Shown here piece by piece: positions 1 to 8,003 of a stretch of 64,000 nucleotides of DNA (its first letter is position 1; the number at the start of each line of letters is the position of its first letter). The stretch comes from Aminobacter sp. J41. GTDB lineage: Bacteria > Pseudomonadota > Alphaproteobacteria > Rhizobiales > Rhizobiaceae. Both the position numbers and the translations under genes were made by a program. The stretch is from the NCBI RefSeq assembly GCF_000526635.1, contig NZ_JAGL01000013.1, positions 1-64,000 on the forward strand, in the 5' to 3' direction. Under the pieces are notes generated by a model. It was given only the letters and a program-made list of their open reading frames with translations, ran no database searches and had not been told where the DNA came from.

Positions 1-242
1 GCTACTGCGAGAGCTTCAACTCGAAGCTCCGCGACGAACTGCTTGACGGTGAGATCTTCTACAGCCTCGCCGAGGCCAAGATCATCATCGAAGCCTGGCG
101 GCGATACTACAACACCAAGAGGCCACACTCGTCGCTTGGATACAAGCCACCGGCACCCGAGGCCATCATCTGGCCTGCGCCAGCAAGCGGAGCAGCACCG
201 TCATCTGCCCGGGCAATAGCCCCAAGGCCGATCATGAACTAA
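1..242 (+). mobile_element. IS3-family transposase (OrfB), C-terminal fragment cut by the window edge
   Basis: The open frame read from base 3 to the TAA at 240-242 encodes the last roughly 79 residues of an IS3-family integrase-type transposase. Visible family features are the stretch YCESFNSKLRDELL, where the E is the third residue of the DDE triad, followed by the motif RRYYNTKRPHSSLGYKPPA near the C-terminus. The rest of the gene lies to the left of the window, so it cannot be said whether the element is intact. The sequence just after the stop, around 248-280, contains GGACCACCC and GGGGTCAGGCC, which could be the right end of the element, but the partner end is not in view. The element ends about 60-90 bp before the broken Pycsar-type effector gene. 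Confidence 0.85.
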
Positions 243-333
243 GATTGAAACCGGACCACCCTATGGGGTCAGGCCACTTCGACATTGCTTAAACCTTTGT
301 GGTAGATCAAAAGAATCTGGGGGGAGTATTTTC

Positions 334-886
334 GTGGACGAAAAGACGCTTGAGGCAGCAGCAGCGCACGCCGTCACCGAAGAGGCACTTGAGGCAATTG
401 TCGAGCGTGGGCACTATCTCGACCACCTCAAGAAGGTTAATGATGTCTATTACGACCAGATCAAGATAGCCGACCAAAAGGCGGCCTACCTGTTCACCTT
501 TATGGTTGCTTTCCTCGTTGCTTCCGCAGAGGGTCGCGACGTCTTTAGCGCGGCGCGCTATGCGCAGGGAAGCTGGCACACCATCGTGCTTTCTGCCTGC
601 ATGGCGCTTGCGGTCGTCACCACGATATTTGCGGCGGTGCTGGTCGTGCTTCCGCGCAAGGCGACGGGCGGCACAACGCTCTACTGGGGGGGCCTGGTCC
701 GACAACCGCCAGCGCTTCATCGAGGCCGACCGCACCGGCGACCCGCAGTTCCTGACGCGCGAATATCTCGGCAATGTCGACGCTCTGGCTTCCATCGCCC
801 GGCGCAAGTTCATGTTCGTCGCCACCGCCTTCCGCGGCCTGCTACTCGCCATCCTCGCCTATGTCCTGCTGCTCGCGACGAGGTGA
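334..886 (+). pseudogene. Pycsar effector-like membrane protein (PycTM/DUF5706 type), frameshifted
   Basis: The gene starts at a GTG at 334 and reads well until a run of seven G at 686-692. After that the same frame turns into arginine/proline-rich noise, while the sensible protein continues in the next frame to the TGA at 884-886. With six G the product would be about 183 residues. It has a soluble N-terminus with the stretch IKIADQKAAYLFTF, two membrane helices (about residues 49-65 and 88-110), a polar segment containing DNRQRFIEADRTGDP, and a last hydrophobic helix ending in LAYVLLLATR. This layout and the ADQKA start of the first helix match the PycTM effector family, which in Pycsar defence disrupts the membrane after binding cCMP or cUMP made by a partner cyclase. 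No cyclase lies to the right; the left side is an IS remnant. The shift may be real or a homopolymer sequencing error. Confidence 0.7.
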
Positions 887-892
887 GGTGTC

Positions 893-1594
893 TCACAGCA
901 TCAGGTGCCGCCGTACTTCCGGGTCATCCAGCCCCGCCGCTTCGCCGGCGAAGACAATCTCGCCGCGGTCCATGATGGCGACGGAGTCCGCAAGTTCCCG
1001 CGCGAAATCGAGATACTGTTCGACTAGCAGGATCGTCATCCCGAGCGTGTCGCGGAGCCAGGCTATCGCGCGGCCGATGTCCTTGATGATCGACGGCTGG
1101 ATGCCTTCGGTGGGCTCGTCGAGGACGAGCAACTTAGGCCGCATCACCAGCGCGCGGGCAATTGCGAGCTGTTGCTGCTGGCCGCCCGACAGGTCGCCGC
1201 CGCGGCGTGACAGCATCTCCTTCAGTACCGGGAACAGCTCGAACACGTAGTCCGGGATCGCCCGTTGCGACTTCGGCAGCGGCGCAAAGCCAGTCTCGAG
1301 GTTTTCGCGCACGGTGAGCAGCGGGAAGATCTCGCGGCCCTGCGGCACGAAGCCGATGCCGGCGCGCGCACGGTCGTAGGCCGCCAACCGGTCGATCGGC
1401 TTGCCGTCGAAGGAAATGCTGCCGCCTGATAGCGGATGCTGGCCAACGACGGCCTTGAGCAGGCTCGTCTTGCCGACGCCGTTGCGTCCGAGCACGCAGG
1501 TGATGCGACCTTCTTCCGCGTTCAATGAGACGCCGCGCAGCGCCTGGGCTGCGCCATAGTGGAGGTTGGCGTTGTGGACTTGGAGCATCGTCAT
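893..1594 (-). CDS. urtE: Urea ABC transporter ATP-binding protein UrtE
   Basis: This is one of the two cytoplasmic ATPases of the UrtABCDE urea importer (HAAT/branched-chain amino acid transporter class, LivF-like). It is 233 residues if started at 1594. Walker A is GRNGVGKTS near residue 31, the signature is LSGGQQQQ near 137 and Walker B is LLVLDEPTEG near 157; LVEQYLDFA near the end is typical of UrtE. The start ATG overlaps the urtD stop as ATGA, which I prefer to the in-frame ATG at 1588. It is the last gene of the operon and converges with the Pycsar-like remnant, with only 6 bp between the two stops. Confidence 0.93.
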   Translation of the reverse strand: MTMLQVHNANLHYGAAQALRGVSLNAEEGRITCVLGRNGVGKTSLLKAVVGQHPLSGGSISFDGKPIDRLAAYDRARAGIGFVPQGREIFPLLTVRENLETGFAPLPKSQRAIPDYVFELFPVLKEMLSRRGGDLSGGQQQQLAIARALVMRPKLLVLDEPTEGIQPSIIKDIGRAIAWLRDTLGMTILLVEQYLDFARELADSVAIMDRGEIVFAGEAAGLDDPEVRRHLML

Positions 1595-2337
1595 CTCCCG
1601 AGATAGACTTCGATGACGCGCGGGTCCTGCGAGACATGATCGATGCTGCCTTCCGACAGTACCGAGCCCTCGTGCAGGCAGGTCACCTTGACGCCAAGCT
1701 CGCGCACGAAGTGCATGTCGTGCTCGACAATGATTACCGAATGGCGGGTGGCGATGTCGCGCAGAAGCCGCACGGTTTCTTCCGTCTCCGCATCCGTCAT
1801 TCCCGCGACCGGTTCGTCGACGAGCAGCAGCTTTGGTTCCTGCGCCAGCAGCATGCCGATCTCGAGCCACTGCTTCTGGCCGTGGCTGAGATTGCAGGCG
1901 AGTTCATTGCGCCGCTCCTCGAGCCGGATGGTGGCGAGGATCTCATCGATCCGCGTGCTCTCCTCAGCCGAACTGCGGTCGAAGACGGTGCGCAGGATGT
2001 TGCGAGGGCCTTTGAGCGACAGGGCGATGTTGTCCTCAACCGTGTGGCTCTCGAACACGGTGGGTTTCTGGAACTTGCGGCCGATGCCGAGATTGGCGAT
2101 GTCTGCCTCATCGTAGCGGGTGAGGCCGTGCTCGCCGTCAAAAAAGATCTCGCCCTTGTCCGGCCGCGTCTTGCCGGTGATGAGGTCCATCATCGTTGTC
2201 TTGCCGGCGCCGTTCGGGCCGATGATCGCGCGCATCTCGCCTTTGTCGAGCACCAGGGAGAGGTCATTGATAGCGCGAAAGCCGTCGAACGAGACCGACA
2301 CCGCATCGAGATAGAGAATGGTGTTGTTACTGCTCAT
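1591..2337 (-). CDS. urtD: Urea ABC transporter ATP-binding protein UrtD
   Basis: The 248-residue product is the LivG-like ATPase of the urea importer. Walker A is GPNGAGKTT near residue 42, the signature is the variant LSHGQKQWLEIG, and Walker B is LLLVDEPVAGMTDAE. The LSHGQ signature in place of LSGGQ and the VAGMTDAETEET stretch are characteristic of UrtD and separate it from ordinary LivG proteins. It sits between urtC, with 3 bp between the urtC stop and the urtD start, and urtE, with a 4-bp ATGA overlap. The tight spacing indicates translation coupling in one operon. Confidence 0.94.
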   Translation of the reverse strand: MSSNNTILYLDAVSVSFDGFRAINDLSLVLDKGEMRAIIGPNGAGKTTMMDLITGKTRPDKGEIFFDGEHGLTRYDEADIANLGIGRKFQKPTVFESHTVEDNIALSLKGPRNILRTVFDRSSAEESTRIDEILATIRLEERRNELACNLSHGQKQWLEIGMLLAQEPKLLLVDEPVAGMTDAETEETVRLLRDIATRHSVIIVEHDMHFVRELGVKVTCLHEGSVLSEGSIDHVSQDPRVIEVYLGR

Positions 2338-2340
2338 CGA

Positions 2341-3555
2341 TCACTCGGCGGGTTGCGGACGTGCGGCTAGGGCCGGCCCGGTGACAGGCGCGGCTGCGGG
2401 GCCGGATGGGGATACCGCGGGCGGTTCGGCTGGCGGCACGGGTGCCACGCGCCGGCGAGCCTTGAGCGACGAGCGCCACTGCTCCCACACTCCGACGATG
2501 CCCTTTGGCATGAGAAGCGTTACGGCGATGAAGAGGCCGCCCAGCGCAAACAGCCAGACTTCGGGAAGAGCAGCGGTGAACCAGCTCTTGCCCCAGTTGA
2601 CGGCGATCGCGCCGATGACCGGGCCGACGATGGTTCCGCGCCCGCCAACAGCTGTCCAGATCACCACCTCGATGGAGTTCGCGGGGGCAAATTCGCTCGG
2701 ATTGATGATGCCCACCTGCGGCACGTAGAGCGCACCTGCAATGCCGGCCATCACGGCGGAGATGGTGAAGGCGAGCAGCTTGATGTTCTCCGGCCGCCAG
2801 CCGAGGAAGCGCGTACGGCTTTCGGCGTCGCGCACGGCGACCATCAGCTTGCCGTACTTGGAGCTGACCAGTCTCGCGGTGGCGACCACCGCGAGTGCCA
2901 GCATCAGTGCGCTGGTCGAGAACAGCGCCGCACGCGTTGCCGGCGCCTGCAGGCTGAAGCCAAGGATGTCCTTGAAGTCGGTGAGGCCGTTATTGCCGCC
3001 AAAGCCCATGTCGTTGCGGAAAAAGGCCAGGAGCAGCGCATAGGTCATCGCCTGGGTGATGATCGACAGGTACACGCCCGTGACGCGCGAGCGGAAGGCG
3101 AGCCAGCCGAAAGCGAAGGCAAGCAGGCCCGGCGCGAGCATCACCATCAGCGCTACGAACCAGAACTGATCGAAACCGTACCAGTACCATGGGAGCTCCT
3201 TCCAGTTGAGGAAGACCATGAAGTCGGGCAGCACCGGGTGGCCATAGACGCCGCGGCTGCCGATCTGGCGCATCAGGTACATGCCCATCGCGTAGCCGCC
3301 GATGGCGAAGAAGGCGCCATGGCCTAGGCTGAGGATGCCGCAGTATCCCCAGACGAGGTCGAGCGACAGCGCCAGCATCGCGTAGCAGAGGTACTTGCCG
3401 AGCAGTGCCACTGCATGCGGCGGCATATGGAAGCTGCTGGAAGGCGGCACAGCAAGGTTCAGCACCGGCACCGCGATGGCAGCAGCGACGAGAAGGATGA
3501 GGAGCAGGAGGACGCGGCGGTCGAGCCCGCCGGAAAACAGTCGCGAGAATATCAT
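2341..3555 (-). CDS. urtC: Urea ABC transporter permease UrtC
   Basis: This 404-residue LivM-type inner-membrane permease pairs with UrtB to form the urea channel. Several hydrophobic segments are visible, beginning with LLLLILLVAAAIAVPVLNL near residue 16. The LivM-family signature VIWTAVGGRGTIVGPVIGA lies near residue 310. The C-terminal 35 residues are rich in proline and alanine, a low-complexity tail common in this family. The start ATG overlaps the urtB stop by the ATGA arrangement. Residues around LDLVWGYCGILSLGHGAFF are the conserved LivM loop, in which SLGHGAFF is diagnostic. Confidence 0.94.
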   Translation of the reverse strand: MIFSRLFSGGLDRRVLLLLILLVAAAIAVPVLNLAVPPSSSFHMPPHAVALLGKYLCYAMLALSLDLVWGYCGILSLGHGAFFAIGGYAMGMYLMRQIGSRGVYGHPVLPDFMVFLNWKELPWYWYGFDQFWFVALMVMLAPGLLAFAFGWLAFRSRVTGVYLSIITQAMTYALLLAFFRNDMGFGGNNGLTDFKDILGFSLQAPATRAALFSTSALMLALAVVATARLVSSKYGKLMVAVRDAESRTRFLGWRPENIKLLAFTISAVMAGIAGALYVPQVGIINPSEFAPANSIEVVIWTAVGGRGTIVGPVIGAIAVNWGKSWFTAALPEVWLFALGGLFIAVTLLMPKGIVGVWEQWRSSLKARRRVAPVPPAEPPAVSPSGPAAAPVTGPALAARPQPAE

Positions 3556-5165
3556 GCTTCTACCGCCCGGCCCTTGAGCGCGAACAGTCCGCGTGGGCGC
3601 TTCTGGATGAACAGGATGATCAGCACCAGGACGACGATCTTGCCCAACACAGCACCGGCATAGGGCTCAAGGAACTTGTTGGCGATGCCGAGAGAGAAAG
3701 CGCCAAGCAGCGTGCCCCAGAGATTTCCGACGCCGCCAAAGACGACGACCATGAAGGAGTCGATGATGTAGCCCTGGCCGAGATTGGGTGAGACGTTGCC
3801 GATCTGGCTGAGGGCGACGCCGGCAATGCCCGCGACGCCTGAGCCCAGGCCGAAGGTGAAGGCGTCGACCCAGGGTGTACGGATACCCATCGAGGCGGCC
3901 ATGCGCCGGTTCTGGGTGACCGCCCGCATATGCAGGCCCCAGGACGTGCGGTTGAAGATGAACAGCAGCAGCGCAAACACCGCGAGCGAGAAAACGACGA
4001 TCCAGAGCCGGTTCCAGGTGATCGCCATCTGGCCGATCTCGAAACTGGCGGACATCCAGGAAGGATTTGCCACCTCGCGGTTGGTCGGGCCAAAGATCGT
4101 GCGAACCGCCTGCTGCAGCACGAGTGAGACGCCCCAGGTGGCCAGCAATGTTTCGAGCGGCCGGCCGTAGAGGAAGCGGATGATGCCGCGTTCGATGGCT
4201 ATGCCGACGGCACCCGCGACGACGAAGGCAATTGGCAGGGCGAATGCGAGCGACCAGTCCTGCAGGTTCGGCGCGATGCTCTGGACCGCTCCCTGCACGA
4301 CAAAGGTCGTGTAGGCGCCTAGCATCACCATCTCGCCATGTGCCATGTTGATGACGCCCATGACGCCGAAAGTGATGGCAAGCCCAATAGCGGCAAGCAG
4401 CAGCACCGAGCCAAGCGAAATGCCGAACCAGATGTTCTGTGCCGCGTCCCATGCGGCAAGCACGCTGCGGATGTTGTTTGACGCGCGCTCGGCGGCGCGT
4501 CTCAGGTCGCCCTCAGACTTCGCCTCGACGGCGGCAAGCAGCGACAGGACGTTGCGGTCGCCAACGGAGCCCAGAACCTCGACTGCGGCGATCTTTTCAG
4601 CGTCGGGCAGGTCAGACTGAAGGACGGCTGCGGCGCGCGCTTCCTGCATCCTCTGCTTCACCGCAGGGTCCTCCTCGGCGGCGATCGCCGCATCGAGCGC
4701 CTCGACCATGGCAGGATCTGGATTGGCGAGCATGTTGCTGGCGGCGGAGAGCCGCGCTTGCGGGTTTTTCGCGCCCAGCGTCAGCGAGCTGAGCGTGTCG
4801 CGGATGACGCGGCGCAGACCGTTGTTGACCTTGACCTTCTTCAGCCCGGATGCAGAAGCGTCCGGCACTTCCTCGCCGGTCAGCGGGTCGAGGAGCTTGG
4901 CGTTCTTCCCAGAACCTTCAACGATATAGACGGCGCCGTCCGACTTGCGCGCCTGCAGCCTGCCTTCGCCGAGGGCTTCCAGCAGCGGCCGTACCGCTGG
5001 GTCCCCGGTTGCGCCCAGCTCACGCACCAGCGCTTCGGTCTGGTCGAACTTTTCAGCAGTTGCGAATTTCGCGGCGATTTCGGCAAGCGACGGATCCTGC
5101 GCGCGCGCGGTGCCCGCAACAAGCAGCAGCGGCAGCAGGATGAGGCACAGGGCGCGCAGGATCAT
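3552..5165 (-). CDS. urtB: Urea ABC transporter permease UrtB (long form)
   Basis: The 537-residue product has two parts. The N-terminal 235 residues begin with a signal peptide (cleavage after GTARA, near residue 22) and continue as a soluble, helical periplasmic region. The C-terminal 300 residues are a LivH-type permease with FGVMGVINMAHGEMVMLGA and VFGGVGNLWGTLLGA as family motifs. Long UrtB proteins with this N-terminal extension are usual in proteobacteria; cyanobacterial UrtB lacks it. The gene follows urtA after a 73-bp gap with a strong stem-loop at 5199-5228 and a Shine-Dalgarno-like stretch, and it overlaps urtC by 4 bp. UrtB with UrtC forms the inner-membrane channel for urea. Confidence 0.93.
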   Translation of the reverse strand: MILRALCLILLPLLLVAGTARAQDPSLAEIAAKFATAEKFDQTEALVRELGATGDPAVRPLLEALGEGRLQARKSDGAVYIVEGSGKNAKLLDPLTGEEVPDASASGLKKVKVNNGLRRVIRDTLSSLTLGAKNPQARLSAASNMLANPDPAMVEALDAAIAAEEDPAVKQRMQEARAAAVLQSDLPDAEKIAAVEVLGSVGDRNVLSLLAAVEAKSEGDLRRAAERASNNIRSVLAAWDAAQNIWFGISLGSVLLLAAIGLAITFGVMGVINMAHGEMVMLGAYTTFVVQGAVQSIAPNLQDWSLAFALPIAFVVAGAVGIAIERGIIRFLYGRPLETLLATWGVSLVLQQAVRTIFGPTNREVANPSWMSASFEIGQMAITWNRLWIVVFSLAVFALLLFIFNRTSWGLHMRAVTQNRRMAASMGIRTPWVDAFTFGLGSGVAGIAGVALSQIGNVSPNLGQGYIIDSFMVVVFGGVGNLWGTLLGAFSLGIANKFLEPYAGAVLGKIVVLVLIILFIQKRPRGLFALKGRAVEA

Positions 5166-5198
5166 CGTTAGCTCATTTCAGTCTGGGAGGAAGGAAGG

Positions 5199-5228
5199 CC
5201 GGGGCGAAGGCGGCATTCTTCGCCCCGG
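5199..5228 (-). terminator. Intercistronic stem-loop between urtA and urtB
   Basis: The arms CCGGGGCGAAG (5199-5209) and CTTCGCCCCGG (5218-5228) are perfectly complementary over 11 bp with an 8-base loop, located 10 bases after the urtA stop. There is no T-run on the minus strand beyond it, so it is more likely a partial terminator or an mRNA-stabilising hairpin that raises urtA message over the downstream permease genes. Confidence 0.7.
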
Positions 5229-5238
5229 CTGTGGGGCA

Positions 5239-6540
5239 TCAGTTGATGCCCTTTCCGCCGCACTTGCCCGTTGCGACGTTGAAGTTTCCGCACGACAGCG
5301 GCGCGCGCCAGTCGGCGATGAGGTCCTTGGAATCAGGCAGGAAGTCCGACCACTCGTCGCCCACGACGAGGCCCGGCGTCTCCCAGACGACCTCGAACTG
5401 GCCGTCGTCCTGGATCTCGCCGATCAGGACCGGCTTGGTGATGTGGTGGTTCGGCATCATGGTCGAATAACCGCCCGAAAGGTTCGGGACCGACACGCCG
5501 ACGATGGCGTCGATGACGGCGTCGGCATCGGTGGTGCCGGCCTTCTCGACCGCCTTCACCCACATGTTGAAGCCGATGTAGTGGGCTTCCATCGGATCGT
5601 TGGTGACGCGCTTGTCGTTGCCGGTGTAGGCGTGCCAGGTCTCGATGAACGCGGCATTCGCCTCGCTCTCGACCGACTGGAAGTAGTTCCAGGCGGCAAG
5701 GTGGCCCACCAGCGGGCCGGTGTCGATGCCGGCAAGTTCCTCCTCACCGACCGAGAAGGCGACGACCGGGATGTCCTCGGCCTTGATGCCCTGGTTGGCG
5801 AGTTCCTTGTAGAACGGCACGTTCGCGTCGCCGTTGATGGTCGAGACCACCGCCGTCTTCTTGCCGGCCGAGCCGAAGTTCTTGATGTCCGTGACGATCG
5901 TCTGCCAGTCGGAGTGACCGAACGGCGTGTAGTTGATCATGATGTCCTCTTCGGCGACGCCCTTGGACACCAGGTAGGCCTTGAGGATCTTGTTGGTCGT
6001 CTGCGGATAGACGTAGTCGGTGCCGGCGAGCACCCAGCGCTCGACGCCTTCCTCATTCATCAGGTAGTCGACGGCCGGGATCGCCTGCTGGTTCGGGGCA
6101 GCGCCGGTGTAGAAGACGTTGCGCTGGCTTTCCTCGCCCTCGTACTGGACCGGGTAGAACAGTAGAGAATTCAGCTCCTCGAACACCGGCAGCACCGACT
6201 TGCGCGACACCGAGGTCCAGCAGCCGAACACGGCGTCGACGCCGTTGACGGAGATCAGCTCACGCGCTTTTTCGGCAAAGAGCGGCCAGTCCGAGGCCGG
6301 ATCGACCACCACTGCCTCGAGCTTCTTGCCGAGCAGGCCGCCCTTCTTGTTCTGCTCCTCGATGAGCATGAGCATGGCGTCTTTCAGCGTCGTCTCCGAG
6401 ATCGCCATCGTTCCCGACAGCGAGTGGAGGATGCCCACCTTGATGGTGTCCTCTGCGGCAAAGCTCTGTCCGGCGGACATCATGCCTGCGATGATGGTTG
6501 CTCCCATCAGCAGGCCGCTGGCGCGCGAAGTCAGTTTCAT
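5239..6540 (-). CDS. urtA: Urea ABC transporter substrate-binding protein UrtA
   Basis: The 433-residue periplasmic binding protein delivers urea to the UrtBC channel. A signal peptide covers about residues 1-28 (cleavage after GQSFA). The mature protein begins with TIKVGILHSLSGTMAISET, and the UrtA-specific stretches FGCWTSVSRKSVLPV and LLFYPVQYEGEESQRN are present. I chose the ATG at 6540 because it begins a clean signal peptide and is preceded by AGAGGGGAAG at the right distance; an upstream in-frame start at 6582 would add 14 residues and lies at the predicted transcription start. It is the first gene of the operon and has a sigma-54 promoter about 45 bp upstream. Confidence 0.95.
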   Translation of the reverse strand: MKLTSRASGLLMGATIIAGMMSAGQSFAAEDTIKVGILHSLSGTMAISETTLKDAMLMLIEEQNKKGGLLGKKLEAVVVDPASDWPLFAEKARELISVNGVDAVFGCWTSVSRKSVLPVFEELNSLLFYPVQYEGEESQRNVFYTGAAPNQQAIPAVDYLMNEEGVERWVLAGTDYVYPQTTNKILKAYLVSKGVAEEDIMINYTPFGHSDWQTIVTDIKNFGSAGKKTAVVSTINGDANVPFYKELANQGIKAEDIPVVAFSVGEEELAGIDTGPLVGHLAAWNYFQSVESEANAAFIETWHAYTGNDKRVTNDPMEAHYIGFNMWVKAVEKAGTTDADAVIDAIVGVSVPNLSGGYSTMMPNHHITKPVLIGEIQDDGQFEVVWETPGLVVGDEWSDFLPDSKDLIADWRAPLSCGNFNVATGKCGGKGIN

Positions 6541-6583
6541 GACACTTCCCCTCTGGTTGTTTGCTGCGCTGCAAAAAAGCAAA

Positions 6584-6599
6584 GCAACCAGCGTGCCAA
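6584..6599 (-). promoter_or_regulatory. Sigma-54 (RpoN) promoter of the urt operon
   Basis: Read on the minus strand, 6599 to 6583 is TTGGCACGCTGGTTGCT, which matches the RpoN consensus YTGGCACG-N4-TTGCW at every position. The -24 GG is at 6597-6596 and the -12 GC at 6585-6584, with exactly 10 bases between them. Transcription would start near 6573, leaving a leader of about 30 bases before the urtA ATG. Such promoters need an activator; NtrC is the expected one for nitrogen-source uptake. Confidence 0.88.
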
Positions 6600-7026
6600 T
6601 TATTGGTCGCTGACCTTTCTCATCAATAATCCAAGGGGTTGCGTGATCAGCATAGTGGGCTGCGAATTGCGGTGACTCTGAGCGGTCGGCAAGTTAACGC
6701 GAGTACCTGCATTTTTTTTTAGCATTTGCACAATTTGCGCAGAGTAGATGCAGTGCAGACTTCCAGGCAATTTCGCAGCTGGCGGAAATCCCAGCCCGTT
6801 TGTCATTCATGCGTGGCGGTGGTGCTTGTAGGTTCGGGGTCTGCGAAACCCGGGATGCCTGAGGTCAAGAAAAAGTTTTGCGGCAGCGGTGTCGGAGCCG
6901 ACGCTCTACACACGTCTTTAATGAGCCAGCTGCTCGAGCTGGCGATCATCGGTCATGCCGGCGAAGCTTTGCAGAGCCAGAGCCCGCGCTGAGCATTCGA
7001 CGACCACAGAGCAACGGGAGTGTCAC
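6600..7026. other. Upstream region of urtA and of the SRPBCC gene, no convincing gene
   Basis: This stretch separates the divergent urtA and 7027 genes. It is more AT-rich near 6600-6740 and has a T9 run at 6713-6721, consistent with a bent activator region for the RpoN promoter. A partial dyad TGCAC/TGCGCA at 6727-6741 faintly resembles an NtrC site but is too short. A 68-codon minus-strand frame at 6600-6806 has no family resemblance or clear ribosome site and is not called. Confidence 0.5.
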
Positions 7027-7476
7027 ATGCCAAGTACTATCCGTCTGCACCGCGTCTTCGCCGCCAAGCCTGAGAAGTTGTACCGGGCATTCACCGAGCC
7101 TGACGCCGTGGCGAGCTGGCTGCCGCCCTTCGGATTCACCTGTACTGTTCAACAGTTGGAGCCCAAAGTCGGCGGCCGGCACAGGATCTCGTTCCGCAAC
7201 TTTTCCACCGGATCCAACCCTTTCTACTTCGGCGGCACCTATCTGGAACTCGTTCCGAACCAGCGGCTTGTCTACACCGACAGCTTCGAAGACCCGAACA
7301 TGCCGGGCGAGATGAAGGTTACGGTCGATCTCAAGGCCGTGTCCGTTGGCACCGAGGTCAACATCGAGCAGCAGGGCGTGCCGGACGCGATTCCCGCGGA
7401 AGCCTGTTACCTCGGCTGGCAGGAGTCGCTGCAAAAGCTCGCGAAGCTCGTGGAGCCCGAGATTCCGGACGAATAG
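7027..7476 (+). CDS. SRPBCC family (AHSA1-type) protein
   Basis: The 149-residue product is a small START-like/SRPBCC fold protein of the Aha1-C-terminal-like (activator of Hsp90 ATPase homologue) group. The N-terminal strand IRLHRVFAAKPEKLYRAF, the loop VASWLPPFGF, the central FGGTYLELVPNQRLVYTDSF and the C-terminal helix LGWQESLQKLAKLVE are the family layout: a strand, helices, a seven-stranded sheet and a long closing helix over a hydrophobic pocket. The ATG at 7027 follows CGGGAGTGTCAC, a good ribosome site; an upstream frame to 6955 is not needed. The ligand is unknown. It is followed 27 bp later by a VOC protein, a pair often seen together. Confidence 0.85.
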   Translation: MPSTIRLHRVFAAKPEKLYRAFTEPDAVASWLPPFGFTCTVQQLEPKVGGRHRISFRNFSTGSNPFYFGGTYLELVPNQRLVYTDSFEDPNMPGEMKVTVDLKAVSVGTEVNIEQQGVPDAIPAEACYLGWQESLQKLAKLVEPEIPDE

Positions 7477-7503
7477 ACCCCTAGCTACAAAGAGGAGGAA
7501 GCG

Positions 7504-7983
7504 ATGAATTTTCCCAAGAACATCATCTGCCTCTGGTACGACAAGGATGCCGAGGAAGCGGCCAACTTCTATGCCAAGACCTTCCCCAACAGTTCGGTCG
7601 GTGCAGTCCAGCGGGCGCCGAGCGACTTCCCGTCCGGAAAGGAAAAGGACGTTTTGACGGTCGAGTTTACCGTCGCCGGAATTCCGTGCGTCGGCCTCAA
7701 CGGCGGGCCGATGTTCAAGCACAGCGAGGCCTTCTCCTTCCAGATCGTGACCGAGGACCAGGAGGAGACCGACCGCTACTGGAACGCGATCGTTAGCAAC
7801 GGCGGCCAGGAAAGCATGTGCGGCTGGTGCAAGGACAAGTGGGGCATTTCCTGGCAGATCATCCCGCGCGTGCTTCTGGAAGCAATGGCCGCGGGCGGCG
7901 CCGAAGCCAAGCGGGCCTTTGAAGCCATGATGCCGATGCGCAAGATCGACGTCGCGACGATTGAAGCCGCCCGGCGCGGGTAA
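7504..7983 (+). CDS. VOC family protein (PhnB/3-demethylubiquinone-type glyoxalase fold)
   Basis: The 159-residue protein belongs to the VOC superfamily, PhnB-like branch. Typical features are the start FPKNIICLWYDKDAEEAANFY, the phrase VEFTVAGIPCVGLNGGPMFKH, and CGWCKDKWGISWQIIPRVL, where the WGxSWQ stretch is the hallmark of this branch. These proteins usually bind a metal or a small aromatic ligand, but most have no assigned reaction. The ATG follows AGAGGAGGAAGCG, a strong ribosome site. It is probably co-transcribed with the SRPBCC gene upstream. Confidence 0.87.
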   Translation: MNFPKNIICLWYDKDAEEAANFYAKTFPNSSVGAVQRAPSDFPSGKEKDVLTVEFTVAGIPCVGLNGGPMFKHSEAFSFQIVTEDQEETDRYWNAIVSNGGQESMCGWCKDKWGISWQIIPRVLLEAMAAGGAEAKRAFEAMMPMRKIDVATIEAARRG

Positions 7984-8003
7984 GCGCGGGCGGCAGAACC
8001 GAC

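Noticed and set aside
4945-6165. Long plus-strand open frame (about 406 codons) opposite urtA/urtB
   Set aside because: It lies antisense to two clear transporter genes and its product is the Arg/Asp/Val/His-rich type made by reading high-GC genes backwards.
6727-6741. Possible NtrC site (TGCAC/TGCGCA) upstream of urtA
   Set aside because: Spacer is too short for the usual TGCAC-N7-GTGCA pattern; kept only as a remark.
6600-6806. Minus-strand 68-codon frame in the urtA upstream region
   Set aside because: No family resemblance; it lies in the likely activator region of the RpoN promoter.
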